Source: JAWXCB01 sp034440455
Lineage (GTDB): Bacteria > Bacteroidota > Bacteroidia > Chitinophagales > CAIOSU01
Assembly (NCBI GenBank): GCA_034440455.1
Contig: JAWXCB010000002.1
Coordinates: 1 to 64,000, forward strand
Length of the DNA stretch: 64,000 nucleotides
Direction of reading: 5' to 3'
The stretch's first letter is position 1, and every line of letters begins with the position of its first letter. The notes under the pieces were generated by a model that was given only the letters and a program-made list of their open reading frames with translations, was not told the DNA's origin and ran no database searches. Below are positions 8,559 through 18,101 of this stretch, piece after piece. The position numbers were made by a program, and so were the translations under genes.

Positions 8559-9167
8559 TCACGACCTTTTATTCAACTCGTCTTGCAGTTGCCGCGCTAA
8601 TTTTTGTTCGCGTTCGCGGGCTGATTTCTTATGATTATCAAATTCAGTCTGCAATTCCTGAAATGCCTTTTTCGCTTCAGTGGTCAACACATTGCTGCTA
8701 TTGAATTTATAGATAAAGAAACCGAGCAGCGCAAGCAGTCCGGCAACGATCGTCCACATAATTGTTTTGTAGGTGCTTTTGTTTGTTTGCGCTCCCAAAA
8801 ATTCAATGCTGTTTTTTTCATTGTTCACCGAGGAGAGATTCTCATTGGTATTTTTAACCTGCCCGTTTAAATCTTCAATTTCTTTTTTCTGGCTCGTAAC
8901 AGTTTGTCGCGTTGTTTCTAATTCTTTTTGCACCGCTTTCAGCGAGTCGGCAACATGCGACTTCAGCTTACTGAGCCATTCCATTTTCACCACCTTATAT
9001 TCCTGATAGCGATTTGATTCGTTGATCACGTAATCAAACTGACTGGAGATAGTGCCCTTGTCGAGCGAGGGCTTTTCGGAGTCTGGAGTTTCTGTTTCCG
9101 GTGTTTCTTGCGCAAAACCTACATTCACGCAAAAGAAGAGCAATAAGAAAGCAAACGGTGTTTTCAT
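8559..9167 (-). CDS. Coiled-coil protein with signal peptide and one membrane helix
   Basis: I place the start at 9167 because MKTPFAFLLLFFCVNVGFAQ is a good signal peptide; the frame extends 12 codons upstream without one. The 202-residue product has an acidic Pro/Glu segment, a coiled coil at about 65-125 (KAVQKELETTRQTVTSQKK and following), a transmembrane helix (TIMWTIVAGLLALLGFFIYK, about 135-155) and a second charged coiled coil to the end. Similar Bacteroidota proteins sometimes carry a tRNA methyltransferase label; nothing here supports an enzyme. A scaffold or envelope role is possible. It ends two bases from the aminotransferase stop. Confidence 0.75.
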   Translation of the reverse strand: MKTPFAFLLLFFCVNVGFAQETPETETPDSEKPSLDKGTISSQFDYVINESNRYQEYKVVKMEWLSKLKSHVADSLKAVQKELETTRQTVTSQKKEIEDLNGQVKNTNENLSSVNNEKNSIEFLGAQTNKSTYKTIMWTIVAGLLALLGFFIYKFNSSNVLTTEAKKAFQELQTEFDNHKKSAREREQKLARQLQDELNKRS

Positions 9168-9260
9168 TGGAATAAAATTTCTGCTTGCGTCAAGATTAGC
9201 CAAAAGCGTTTCAATCCTGCTTCAAATAATTGACAATGGAATTGTTGATTGCGGGAAAAT

Positions 9261-9560
9261 TCAGGAAACGTGCTGCTGAATCACTTCCAGCAGTTCATGC
9301 TTGGCAAGCACGCCAGCTTCGCGCCACAGCACTTCGCCATTTTTGAAGAGTACAAATGTGGGCACGCCACGCACGCCATAATGCACGGCAGCCTTGGTAT
9401 TTTTATCTACGTCAACCTTAATGATGTGCGCTTTGTCGCCAAGTTCTTCTTTCAATTCTTCCAGTACAGGCGCCATTGCTTTACACGGTCCGCACCATGT
9501 AGCGAAGAAGTCAACTAATACAGGTTTGTCGGAGTTGATGAGTTCCTGGAAGTTTGCCAT
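9261..9560 (-). CDS. trxA: Thioredoxin
   Basis: This 99-residue thioredoxin has the WCGPC active site (Cys23, Cys26) inside [20 protein letters not shown] and the cis-Pro loop in [18 protein letters not shown]. It reduces disulfides in cytoplasmic proteins using electrons from thioredoxin reductase. The start at 9560 gives the usual family length. The frame is open further upstream to 9683, but that stretch overlaps the end of the next gene and is not thioredoxin-like. There is no signal peptide. Confidence 0.92.
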   Translation of the reverse strand: MANFQELINSDKPVLVDFFATWCGPCKAMAPVLEELKEELGDKAHIIKVDVDKNTKAAVHYGVRGVPTFVLFKNGEVLWREAGVLAKHELLEVIQQHVS

Positions 9561-9633
9561 GCTGAATTTTTTTAGTCCAAACCAGAGCAAAACTATTTTC
9601 GTTCCAAATAGCCTGATGGGAAACAGAGACACG

Positions 9634-12600
9634 TTAGCGCGTAAGTGCAATTTTTTTACTGAGGAAACCTTTGTCAGAAACAATGTTGACTACAAAAATG
9701 CCGGAGGCGAGTTGTTCAACCGGAATTTGTAAACTCAGATGAGGTTGCAGTTGATGTTGAAAAAGCGCCTTACCCGTAATATCGAAAATGCGGATAGTTC
9801 CTGAAATGACAGAACTAAAGCGCATCTTCACCCAAATGTTTTCAGCATCGGTAACAACGGAAATGTTTTCTTGTAAGTCGAAATCACCTGTTGAAACAGG
9901 TTCACTCACCGTGTAACAGGTGCTGATAACACATGCCCGCTCGTCAGTAACCGTCACGCAGTAATTGCCGGCAGGCAATTGAAAAATATCCGCCTGACTT
10001 TCACCGCTTGCCCAATTGAATGTATATCCGGGAGTTCCGCCAGTCACTGTCAATGCGATGCTGCCGTCATTTACTCCAACTGCTGAAGCATCCGTAACAG
10101 CGGCTTCTAATTCAATCAAATCCGGCTCAGTAATATCTGCGCTCGAAATTGCTGAACAAAGATTATCATCAGTAATTGTCATGGAATAATTTCCTGCAAT
10201 TAGAGTTATGACTTCTTCAGTTGTTGCTCCGTTTGCCCAATTGAAAGAATAAGGCGAACTGCCACCGCTCACGGTTAAATCTATTGAGCCGTTACCTGCG
10301 CCAAAGCAAGTGATGTCCGTAACATCAATTAAAACTTCAAGTTGCGCTGGTTGTGCAATTGAAACTGTTTCAACAAGACTGCATCCGTTTACATCTGTAA
10401 CTGTAACAGCAAAAATTCCAGCGGGGAGATTGTTGATGTTTTGAATTGAATCGCCATTGCTCCATAAATAAGTATAGCCCGGTGTTCCGCCATTCACAAA
10501 GAGAGTTATTGTTCCCTCATTTAAGCCATTACAAGAAACATTGCTTGCAGCAGTTAAAACTTCAAGCGTGCCCGATTGTGTTATAGCTGCTGAAAATATT
10601 TCTGTGCAACTGTTGCCGTCCGTCACGGTAACGCTGTAATTATCTGCTGAAAGATTTGTGAGGTCTTCCGTTGCAGCATTGTTGCTCCACAAATAAGCAT
10701 AACCGGATGTTCCACCCGAAACGGTAATATCAAGCGCGCCTTCGTTTCCACCAGAGCACGGAGGATTCGTGACAAGCGCAGTAATACTAATTGCGGAAGG
10801 TTGTGTAATCGTGACTCCATCAATTGCAGAACATCCGTTGTTGTCTGTCACTGTCACGGAATAATTTCCAACTGTCAATTCGCTGATGATTTGTGTGGAT
10901 GCGCCCTGTGACCAATTGTATCCGTATCCCGCAGTGCCGCCTATTGTTGTGAGAGTCGCAGTCGCATCGTTTCCTCCAAAACAGCGAACATCCGTTTTTG
11001 AGATTGTGGTGAAGAGCAAAGCGGGTTCACTGATAACAGCAGATGCTGTTGCCGCACAGTTGTTTGCATCCTGCACAGTGAGAGAATAATTTCCGGCTGA
11101 TAATCCTGTAATGTCTTTCTGCGCTGCGCCATGCGACCAATCATAAGAATAAGGCGCAACGCCTCCAGTCATTGACACTTCAAGCGCTCCGTCATTTCCT
11201 CCATTGCAACGCACATTTGTTTGCAGCGGTGATGCGGCAAGCGCAATAGGTTCAGCGATAGTTGCTGTTGCTGTGTCTGCGCATCCTTTTACATCTGTGA
11301 TGGTGACTGTGTAAATTCCTGTTGATAAATTTCCCGCATCCTGTGATGAGGCGTTGTTTGACCAATGATACGTGTAAGGTGTTGTTCCCCCGGAAACAGA
11401 TAAATCAATTGCTCCGTCATTTCCGCCAAAGCACTTCACTGCTATTGTTGCAAGCGAAGCAGTGATTGCTGAAGGCTCGGAAATAATTGTTCCCGTTGAT
11501 GCGCTGCATCCATTGACATCAGTAATCGTGACAGCATAAATACCCGCTGAAAGCGCGCTGGCATCTTCGGTTGAATCGCCATTCGACCAAACAAAATGAT
11601 ACGGAGTTGCGCCACCGGAAACAGTAAGGTTTGCGGAACCATCATTTCCACTATTACAACTTGTGTTTCGCCTTGAGATACTTGTTATCAGCACCGGTGC
11701 GGCATTCACGCTGTAATTCTCAACCTTGCTGCAATTGTTTGCGTCCGAAACAGTAACAGTGTGGTTTCCGGAAGCAAGCCCGGTAATATCTTCAGTAGAT
11801 GCACCGTTGCTCCAATTGAAAATATAAGGCAATACGCCACCGGCAGCTTCAATATCAATCGCTCCATTATTTCCCGCATTGCAGGTCAAATCGGTTTTTT
11901 CAATCAATGTAATAGCGAGCGCTGATGATTCCCCGACAGTGATTGATTTGCTCATCACACAACCATTATCATCAGCAACTGTCACCTGATATAATCCTGC
12001 GCTTACGCTTGTGAGGTCTTCTGAACTTGCTCCCGTATTCCAAGCATAAGTGTAAGCAGGAATACCGCCTGTAACTGTAATGTTAATCGCTCCATTCGTT
12101 CCACCGTTGCAGCTTGCATTCGTTATTGACGGGCTGATAACAATCGCAGTTGGCTCGCTGAGTATCGCGCTGTTTGTAGAACTGCAACTGTTCGCATCCG
12201 TAATCGTGACTTGATACGCTGCGGCTGATAGGCTACCGATGTCCTGCGTTGTCGCATTGTTTGACCAGTTGTAGGAATAAGGCAAGATTCCTCCGCTCAC
12301 CGACAAATCAATAGAACCGGTATTTGTTCCGTTGCAAACTGCATCTTCTTTTGTAACAGTTGCAGCAAGCACAGTGGGTTGCGTGATGGTTGCTCCTGTT
12401 TCAATCGTGCAATTATTCGCATCCGTAATTGTGATGTTGTATGTTGCTGCCCGCAGACTGCTGACATCTTGCGTTGTTGCATTATTAGACCAAACATAGA
12501 CGTAAGGATTTACTCCGCCTGAAACAGCAAGGTCAATAGCGCCATCGTTTTCGCCATTGCAACGCACCTCTGTTTTAACAATCGTTGCGATTAGAAGCGT

Positions 12601-15021
12601 TGGTTCGGTGATTGTTGCTCCGCTGGTTGTTGAGCAATTATTTGCATCAGTAACCGTAATGGTGTAAGTATTTGCCGACAAATTATTCAGGTCTTGCGTG
12701 ACAGCGTTATTTGTCCATTGATAAGTATAAGAGGGCATTCCGCCTGAAACGGAGAGATCAATCGAACCATTATTTCCTGCATTGCAACTCGCATTTGTTT
12801 TTGTTAATGAAAGTGAAAGCGCGAATGGTTGCGTGATGGTTGTTCCACTTGTAAACGAACAATTATTTGCATCCGTTATCGTAACATTATAAATACCCGC
12901 TGTCAGCGAATTAATATCTTCCGAGCTTGCGTTGTTTGACCAACTATAACTGTATGGAGTCGTTCCGCCTGCAACTGAAAGATTCGCTGCGCCATTGTTT
13001 CCTCCATTGCAACTCACGTTTGTTTTTGCGATGGAAGCAGACAACGCTGTGGGTTGTGCAATTGTAACTCCTGTTGTTGCAGAGCATCCGTTGGCATCCT
13101 GCACTGTTACGTTAAAGATGCCCGCGCTCAAATTTCCAACATCCTGCGATTGGGCGTTGTTTGTCCAGTTGTAACTATAGGGAGTTATTCCGCCCGAAAC
13201 TGTTAAATCAACAGAGCCGTTTGCGCCTCCATTACAACTGACGTTTGTTTGTGTTGTTGAAACAGATAATGCGACAGGCTGCGTAATGGTAGAACTTGCA
13301 GTGGCTGTACAGCTCCGCGCATCCGTAACAGTCACGCTGTATATTCCGGCTGAAAGTGAATTCAGATTCTGCGTTGTTGCATTGTTTGACCAATTGAATG
13401 TATAAGATGTTGTTCCTCCTGAAACAGAAAGCGTAACTGCGCCATTGCTGCCGCCATTGCAGCTTACATTTGTTTTGCTTGTCGAAGCGGAAAGCGCTGC
13501 CGGTTGAGCAATTGTAACGCTTGCAATTGCAGTGCATCCCTTACTGTCAGTGATGGTTACGGAGTAAGTTCCCGCTGAAAGATTATTTCTGTTTTGCGCT
13601 GTTGCGCCACCGTTCCAGTTAAATGTATAGTTCGGAGTGCCGCCATTTACAGTCAGCGTTATTGAACCATTATTTCCACCATTGCAACTCACATCAGTTT
13701 TGCTTGCGCTTACGCTCAGTTGCGCAGGTTGTGTAATTGTTGCGCTCGCAGTTGCAGTACAGGAGTTTGCATCTGTAACAGTAACCTGATAAGCACCCGG
13801 GGAAAGATTATTTCTATTTTGAGTAGTGATACCGTTGCCCCAATTATACGAGTATGGAGAAACTCCACCGCTCACTGAAAGCGCAATAGAGCCGTTGCCC
13901 GCATTGAAACAAGAAACATTGGTAGCTGAAGCAGTTACCTGTAAAGCAGTTAATGTTTGTGTGCCGGGCGCGAATGCAATGCCGCGAAATTTTGTGTTTG
14001 TAGCAGCCATTGCAATTTGCGTAAGCGTACCGGAGATACTTTCGTTGTAACCATTGTTATCGCGCAATGAAAAAATACGTGTCCCTGATGAACAGAAAAT
14101 TTGTGTGAAGCAGGTTCGCTCCGCTGTGATGCCTTTTAAATTATTCGGCACAGGCACGTTTCCATTTGAAACCCACGTGCCGTTCACCAATGAATATTTA
14201 TACAAGCCACCATTTGGAGCAATGTCACGATCATCGCAGAAATAAAGCACATCCATTCCTGCAACATTCGGGTTCATATCGAAAAGCCAAAAGCTGTAAA
14301 CTGAAAAACTTGATGGCGCTGTAAATCCGGGCAGCATTGTAGAGGCGTTTCCCGTGTTTGCAGGCAACCCGCTACCGACAATGCTCACTCCGTTAAATGT
14401 GTTCGTTTGTGAAGAAATGTACAGTTGATTATTAAAGATGCTTACCGTTCGTGTGTTGTTTGGGGACGAACTGATTTTTACGGGTGCATTGGTGAAGGAA
14501 CCGAAAGGCAGATAGTATGTGCCGCCACTATCATTGACTCCGTTTCCCGCGAGCCAGAATTTTGTGCCATCGCTGCTTGCTGCTGCGCGAACATTGTCTT
14601 TGTAATAGGCTGCACCCGCAAGAATGCCGGTGGAAGTATTTGCAACACCGTTTGTTCCGATGCGCGCAATAACGCGATTGATCGTTGAATCGCCCACAAC
14701 TGCGAATGTTCCCGGCACGGCATCATAACCGGCAAGCACCAAATATTGTCCGTTTGCTGCAAGCGTAAGCGTTCCCTCTGAAGTTGCCGTTCCGCTGAGG
14801 GAAAAGGGATGATTGCTTCCGCTTGTAACTGTGGGCAGCGCAAGAGTTTGAACGAGCGTTCCCACGCGGGAATATTCATCCAGAAAAACCGGTTGCGCAG
14901 CGCTCGTAAGAAGGGTGGAGCCGCTGCCGACACGCGCCACCACGATATTGCCGGGCGTAAAATTTCCTGCAAATGCCAGCGTGAGGTTACAGAGAAGGAG
15001 AAGTGTAAAAAAATGTTTCAT
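9634..15021 (-). CDS. Giant secreted SprB-repeat protein with T9SS type A sorting domain
   Basis: The start at 15021 opens a signal peptide ([19 protein letters not shown]), giving 1795 residues. The N-terminal 370 residues resemble a beta-propeller-like surface domain. Eighteen tandem SprB-like repeats of about 75 residues follow. Each opens with a Cys (such as [12 protein letters not shown]), passes through [14 protein letters not shown] and ends with [12 protein letters not shown], so each unit can close one disulfide. The final repeat lacks its first Cys. The last 80 residues are a type A sorting domain ([13 protein letters not shown], then ASGIFVVNI). It is expected to be exported by T9SS and attached at the surface as an adhesin or filament. 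SprB repeats are known from gliding-motility adhesins; gliding itself cannot be claimed here. Confidence 0.88.
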   Translation of the reverse strand: MKHFFTLLLLCNLTLAFAGNFTPGNIVVARVGSGSTLLTSAAQPVFLDEYSRVGTLVQTLALPTVTSGSNHPFSLSGTATSEGTLTLAANGQYLVLAGYDAVPGTFAVVGDSTINRVIARIGTNGVANTSTGILAGAAYYKDNVRAAASSDGTKFWLAGNGVNDSGGTYYLPFGSFTNAPVKISSSPNNTRTVSIFNNQLYISSQTNTFNGVSIVGSGLPANTGNASTMLPGFTAPSSFSVYSFWLFDMNPNVAGMDVLYFCDDRDIAPNGGLYKYSLVNGTWVSNGNVPVPNNLKGITAERTCFTQIFCSSGTRIFSLRDNNGYNESISGTLTQIAMAATNTKFRGIAFAPGTQTLTALQVTASATNVSCFNAGNGSIALSVSGGVSPYSYNWGNGITTQNRNNLSPGAYQVTVTDANSCTATASATITQPAQLSVSASKTDVSCNGGNNGSITLTVNGGTPNYTFNWNGGATAQNRNNLSAGTYSVTITDSKGCTAIASVTIAQPAALSASTSKTNVSCNGGSNGAVTLSVSGGTTSYTFNWSNNATTQNLNSLSAGIYSVTVTDARSCTATASSTITQPVALSVSTTQTNVSCNGGANGSVDLTVSGGITPYSYNWTNNAQSQDVGNLSAGIFNVTVQDANGCSATTGVTIAQPTALSASIAKTNVSCNGGNNGAANLSVAGGTTPYSYSWSNNASSEDINSLTAGIYNVTITDANNCSFTSGTTITQPFALSLSLTKTNASCNAGNNGSIDLSVSGGMPSYTYQWTNNAVTQDLNNLSANTYTITVTDANNCSTTSGATITEPTLLIATIVKTEVRCNGENDGAIDLAVSGGVNPYVYVWSNNATTQDVSSLRAATYNITITDANNCTIETGATITQPTVLAATVTKEDAVCNGTNTGSIDLSVSGGILPYSYNWSNNATTQDIGSLSAAAYQVTITDANSCSSTNSAILSEPTAIVISPSITNASCNGGTNGAINITVTGGIPAYTYAWNTGASSEDLTSVSAGLYQVTVADDNGCVMSKSITVGESSALAITLIEKTDLTCNAGNNGAIDIEAAGGVLPYIFNWSNGASTEDITGLASGNHTVTVSDANNCSKVENYSVNAAPVLITSISRRNTSCNSGNDGSANLTVSGGATPYHFVWSNGDSTEDASALSAGIYAVTITDVNGCSASTGTIISEPSAITASLATIAVKCFGGNDGAIDLSVSGGTTPYTYHWSNNASSQDAGNLSTGIYTVTITDVKGCADTATATIAEPIALAASPLQTNVRCNGGNDGALEVSMTGGVAPYSYDWSHGAAQKDITGLSAGNYSLTVQDANNCAATASAVISEPALLFTTISKTDVRCFGGNDATATLTTIGGTAGYGYNWSQGASTQIISELTVGNYSVTVTDNNGCSAIDGVTITQPSAISITALVTNPPCSGGNEGALDITVSGGTSGYAYLWSNNAATEDLTNLSADNYSVTVTDGNSCTEIFSAAITQSGTLEVLTAASNVSCNGLNEGTITLFVNGGTPGYTYLWSNGDSIQNINNLPAGIFAVTVTDVNGCSLVETVSIAQPAQLEVLIDVTDITCFGAGNGSIDLTVSGGSSPYSFNWANGATTEEVITLIAGNYSMTITDDNLCSAISSADITEPDLIELEAAVTDASAVGVNDGSIALTVTGGTPGYTFNWASGESQADIFQLPAGNYCVTVTDERACVISTCYTVSEPVSTGDFDLQENISVVTDAENIWVKMRFSSVISGTIRIFDITGKALFQHQLQPHLSLQIPVEQLASGIFVVNIVSDKGFLSKKIALTR
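9895..13925 (-). repeat. 18 tandem SprB-like coding repeats
   Basis: This is the repeat block of the giant protein, with a period of about 220-225 bases. Units are diverged at DNA level but keep short shared words around the Cys codons and around the GGTTPY and VTVTDAN segments. Units 1-9 are mostly Asn/Gly-rich at the first Cys (CNGGNNG); later units vary more. Such arrays are prone to recombination and to assembly collapse. Confidence 0.88.
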
Positions 15022-15157
15022 TAAATGAGATGGAGGTTTAATTGCAAATAGCAATAAGCGCAAAAAATCGCAGAAGGTAAAGTCAATTTTTAGAAAACTT
15101 TTTGGGTAGAAATCCGTCAAAACGAGTTGACTTTTCCATTCTATAATCTCCCAAAAG

Positions 15158-15571
15158 ATGTCCACACATTCACTGCGCAGTTTCCTTCGGATTTTTGCTT
15201 TTTCATTTATCACGATTTTGCTTTTTTCTTCCTGCGAAAAAGAACCCGGTGATGGCGGACTTGCCACCATCAAAGGCAAAGTGCTTTCCTATCGTTTTGA
15301 TAATGATGGCGTGCTGGTTGACAGCGGCTATGTTGGCGATGTGCGTGTTTTTATCAGCTATGGCGATAATACCTGGGTGGATGATGACGCGCGCACTTCC
15401 TACACGGGCGAGTATGCGTTTGAATGGCTACAAAAAGGCGCGTATAAAATCTGGGTAATCAGCGATTGTCCTTCGTGTCCTGAAAATCAGCAGCAGGATG
15501 TGCTGGATGTGACCGTGGATGAAAGAAAAGAAACGATTGATGCGCGTGATTTGAAATTCTATAAGGATTGA
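15158..15571 (+). CDS. Small lipoprotein with a carboxypeptidase-regulatory-like fold
   Basis: This 137-residue protein has a lipoprotein signal with the Cys at residue 26 (LLFSSC). The mature part (ATIKGKVLSYRFDNDG, then RTSYTGEYAFEWLQKGAYKI) looks like a small beta-sandwich of the carboxypeptidase-regulatory type, and a CPSCPE motif may form a disulfide. It stands 18 bases ahead of the DUF2490 gene, so the two probably form an operon. The giant SprB-repeat gene is divergent with a 136-base spacer. Function is unknown. Confidence 0.7.
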   Translation: MSTHSLRSFLRIFAFSFITILLFSSCEKEPGDGGLATIKGKVLSYRFDNDGVLVDSGYVGDVRVFISYGDNTWVDDDARTSYTGEYAFEWLQKGAYKIWVISDCPSCPENQQQDVLDVTVDERKETIDARDLKFYKD

Positions 15572-15588
15572 TATTTCCGCTTCGCTGC

Positions 15589-16266
15589 ATGAAGACGACT
15601 TTCCTTTTTTTTATTTTCTTCCTTTCCTGCTTTGCAATTTTCGCGCAGGTCTATAAGCAGGATTTACAACTCATTACAGGCATTCAAATCAATAAAGATT
15701 TGCCAAAGGGATTTGACATTTCAGCGCAATATCAATTGAGGGCAAACAACTATCTGGCTTCGCTGCGCGGCTCTTATTTTTATGCTTCGGTGCAATATTC
15801 CATTATCAAGAGATTGCTCTCCTCTGAATTTGAGTATCGCTATTTCACTTCAAAATACAATGACCGCCACCGCTTCAGCTTCGGGATGATTGGAAAATAT
15901 AAACTCAGAAAATTTACGTTCAGCGACAGAATTGTGTATCAGCGCGAACACGAATATTTCTATACGCGCTATGAAAACGGACATAAACCAACAAACGTGT
16001 TGCGCAACCGTCTTCAAGTGAAATGGGATTTCAAGAAACGCTGGGATGCCTACGTTTCCTGCGAGCCTTTTCTTCGCATTTCAAATGAGCAAAATGAAAT
16101 CAGCAGAATCCGGAGTGTTGCAGGAATGAATTGGGAGTTTAAAAAAAATCACACGTTCAATCTATTCTATCAATATCAAACTGACGTACACCGCAACGAT
16201 CCGGAAATGCGGCACACCATCGGGTGCATCTATGAGTGGGATGTTCCTAAGTTTAAAAAGAAATAG
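15589..16266 (+). CDS. DUF2490-type outer-membrane beta-barrel protein
   Basis: The ATG at 15589 starts a signal peptide (MKTTFLFFIFFLSCFAIFAQ); the frame is open slightly upstream from a TTG overlapping the previous stop, which is less likely. The 225-residue product has alternating amphipathic beta-strands (YKQDLQLITGIQINKDL, FDISAQYQLRANNY, FNLFYQYQTDVHR) and ends in a short basic tail. This is the pattern of the DUF2490 family of outer-membrane proteins, whose function is unknown. The gene follows a small lipoprotein gene and converges on the DUF4956-VTC operon, with a double hairpin between. Confidence 0.75.
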   Translation: MKTTFLFFIFFLSCFAIFAQVYKQDLQLITGIQINKDLPKGFDISAQYQLRANNYLASLRGSYFYASVQYSIIKRLLSSEFEYRYFTSKYNDRHRFSFGMIGKYKLRKFTFSDRIVYQREHEYFYTRYENGHKPTNVLRNRLQVKWDFKKRWDAYVSCEPFLRISNEQNEISRIRSVAGMNWEFKKNHTFNLFYQYQTDVHRNDPEMRHTIGCIYEWDVPKFKKK

Positions 16267-16281
16267 TTTACCTGAAGGAGA

Positions 16282-16334
16282 TGCCGGAATAAATCCGGCA
16301 ATGAAAACAGGGGATGCCGGAACGAGTCCGGCAT
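16282..16334. repeat. Two tandem near-identical hairpins between convergent genes
   Basis: Hairpin one is TGCCGGA-ATAAA-TCCGGCA (16282-16300). Hairpin two is ATGCCGGA-ACGAG-TCCGGCAT (16314-16334). Both arms are perfect and both loops are five bases. They lie in the 72-base gap between a plus-strand and a minus-strand gene, so they could block read-through from both sides, although no T-run follows. Equally they could be copies of a small dispersed palindrome. Confidence 0.8.
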
Positions 16335-16338
16335 GAGG

Positions 16339-17019
16339 CTATTGCGCAGCGCTCAACTCCATCTTGGCGCTTGTGCTTGTGTTCACCTCGCTTTTTTCCA
16401 CCACACGCCTGATGCCTTCATAATTCTCCAGTTCGTAAAATATCTTTATGAGGCACGTGTCATTCATAAAATTGATGGTGTCAATTTCAATACGGGTAAT
16501 ATTCAACCCGGTGCGTTGGCGCAAGTCATTCATCAATGCCAACTTGTTTTCAGGTTTAATATGCTCAATCTTTTCATAAGTAATCACTTTGTAGCCTTGT
16601 TGTGAATTCATCCAAAGTTTTTCCAGAACGAAAATCAGCGTAACAATAATGATGTTCGCGGCAATCACTTCCGACATGCCAACTTCTTTTGTGCCGAGCG
16701 AATTGATGATTGCCAAAACAATCACCGTGAAGAGGTAGGTCATTTCTTTAATCGGCACGAGGATGGTTCGGTAGCGCAAAATGCCAAACAAGGCAAACAG
16801 TCCGAAGCCCAAGCCCATCGTAAGCTGCATGGAGTTCATAAAGTAGCACACTAAAAAGATGAGCAGATTGAACACGAAAAACGTAAAGACATAGTCTTTG
16901 TCTTTCATGCGCGGGAAGTAAATCAACCCAATCACAGCAAAGAGACTTGCGAGGTCAATTGCGAGTTTTGTAAAAAGGTGTGTAAGTCCGGTTGCGTCAA
17001 AGTTCATCATGGTTTTCAA
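16339..17019 (-). CDS. DUF4956 membrane protein
   Basis: This 226-residue protein has about four transmembrane helices in the first 140 residues (LASLFAVIGLIYFPR, YVFTFFVFNLLIFLVCYFM, GLGFGLFALFGILRYRT, LFTVIVLAIINSLG) and a soluble C-terminal domain. LFGILRYRT and the ferredoxin-like C-terminus match DUF4956. Its ATG overlaps the stop of the VTC-domain gene by four bases, showing coupling. DUF4956 proteins commonly sit with VTC and CotH genes, as here. A role as membrane partner of the VTC enzyme is inference. Confidence 0.85.
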   Translation of the reverse strand: MKTMMNFDATGLTHLFTKLAIDLASLFAVIGLIYFPRMKDKDYVFTFFVFNLLIFLVCYFMNSMQLTMGLGFGLFALFGILRYRTILVPIKEMTYLFTVIVLAIINSLGTKEVGMSEVIAANIIIVTLIFVLEKLWMNSQQGYKVITYEKIEHIKPENKLALMNDLRQRTGLNITRIEIDTINFMNDTCLIKIFYELENYEGIRRVVEKSEVNTSTSAKMELSAAQ

Positions 17020-17765
17020 TTTATAAGTTTATCAATCTTCATCAGGCTTGCTTTGAAGCGGTTTCGCTTCACGCTTTCATTGAGGCTTGCCACTCCCACG
17101 CAATATTTGCTGATAGAAAGCGGAGAGATGCCAAGCTTGCGTTGAATCTTAAAAAAATCAGAGTCGGATTTGAATTTGATTTGTTTCACTTCTGCAATTA
17201 CTAAGTCATTGAGCGCTTTGTTCCTGCCGTCTAAACTGAACTGCACATTAAAATCAAGCGTCACTTTTTCAGAGTCATCTTTATTCAGCAGCGTGATGCG
17301 GTTTACTTTCACCTGCAAAGAAGGCGCAAGATTATCGGGGTCAGTTTCAGCGCGCGCGCGCACGGCTTCTTTTAACGAAGGGGAGAGCACGCTATATTCT
17401 CCGTTTGTGGGGATGCGCGTTTTGCTGCTTCTGCCTTTGCCGTTTTTTGTTTTGATTTCAAAGAAGGAAGAGCCTTGGTCGAGATAGCGCCTGAAACGGA
17501 TTTTGTGCCGCCTCGCTTTGTTGCGCTGATGGTCGTTGTAGAATTTGAAATCAGGCGTGTCGAGATAGAGTGATTCGTAATGAAAAATGCGCGAGCCATT
17601 CACTTCTAAAATTTTATACAACGGAATAAGGTGTGCGATGAGTTGCGGAATCATCCCGCTGGGATAGATGGATTTTGTATCCATCCTGTCGGAAAAGTTG
17701 AGCGCATCCAAATCGGCAAGCCCCATGCGTTCAAAATCGTGCAGATATTTTTCCCAATCGGTCAT
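17016..17765 (-). CDS. VTC-domain polyphosphate polymerase-like protein
   Basis: This 249-residue protein matches the VTC fold, the catalytic tunnel domain of the yeast vacuolar polyphosphate polymerase. Basic residues expected to line the tunnel are visible: RMDTKSIYP near the N-terminus, ESLYLDTPDFKFYNDHQR, ARRHKIRFRRYL, and an acidic metal-binding strand FFEIKTKNGKGRSSKTR. It would elongate polyphosphate from ATP near the inner membrane. The DUF4956 gene overlaps its 3' end by four bases, and a CotH gene is divergent across a 336-base spacer. Bacterial VTC-like proteins have not all been shown to make polyphosphate. Confidence 0.85.
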   Translation of the reverse strand: MTDWEKYLHDFERMGLADLDALNFSDRMDTKSIYPSGMIPQLIAHLIPLYKILEVNGSRIFHYESLYLDTPDFKFYNDHQRNKARRHKIRFRRYLDQGSSFFEIKTKNGKGRSSKTRIPTNGEYSVLSPSLKEAVRARAETDPDNLAPSLQVKVNRITLLNKDDSEKVTLDFNVQFSLDGRNKALNDLVIAEVKQIKFKSDSDFFKIQRKLGISPLSISKYCVGVASLNESVKRNRFKASLMKIDKLIN

Positions 17766-18101
17766 ACGTGATAGCTCCTGTTTAAAAGCGGTTGCAAGGC
17801 ACTAAGTAGGAAGGTTTCAGCGGCAAGTCAATTTTTTGTTTCCAAAAATTGCGCAACCTAATTTTCTATGTATTGCTTTGCTTTCTTCGTGATAATTATT
17901 GACTCAATAGAGTAGTGTCGCAGTTTTTAGTTGTTTGGAGGCCGCACAGGCAGTTTCCCCACTTATTATATATCCCTCAAAACCACGCTGATTTTATTTC
18001 TGCTTTTTTCGTAACCCTCCCGATTTAGAATTGACATAAGAAGGAACCGGGAATACATTGGGAATCGGTAAAACACTTAATTACTAAACCTAAGTTCCAC
18101 T
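17766..18101. other. Divergent intergenic region between VTC and CotH genes
   Basis: This 336-base spacer has no open frame worth calling. It is A+T-rich and holds the candidate CotH promoter near its right end. No convincing promoter for the VTC side was found, and I see no strong hairpin or repeat. As the shared control region of the CotH/VTC/DUF4956 set, it is the natural place for a common operator. Confidence 0.6.
18031..18061 (+). promoter_or_regulatory. Candidate promoter of the CotH gene
   Basis: TTG (18031-18033, within TTGACA) is followed after 20 bases by TACATTGG (18054-18061). This matches TTG-N19-21-TAnnTTTG except for one base and leaves a leader of about 33 bases before the ATG at 18102. 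Confidence 0.45.

Noticed and set aside
8559..9167. tRNA methyltransferase label for the coiled-coil protein
   Set aside because: It has no SAM-binding motif; it consists of a signal peptide, coiled coils and one membrane helix.
9561..9683. Longer thioredoxin start at 9683
   Set aside because: The extra 41 codons overlap the neighbouring gene and are not conserved thioredoxin sequence; the start at 9560 gives the usual length.
9895..13925. Regular 220-base periodicity suggesting a CRISPR-like or satellite array
   Set aside because: The period codes in frame for SprB-like protein repeats with conserved Cys positions; there are no short identical repeats with unique spacers.
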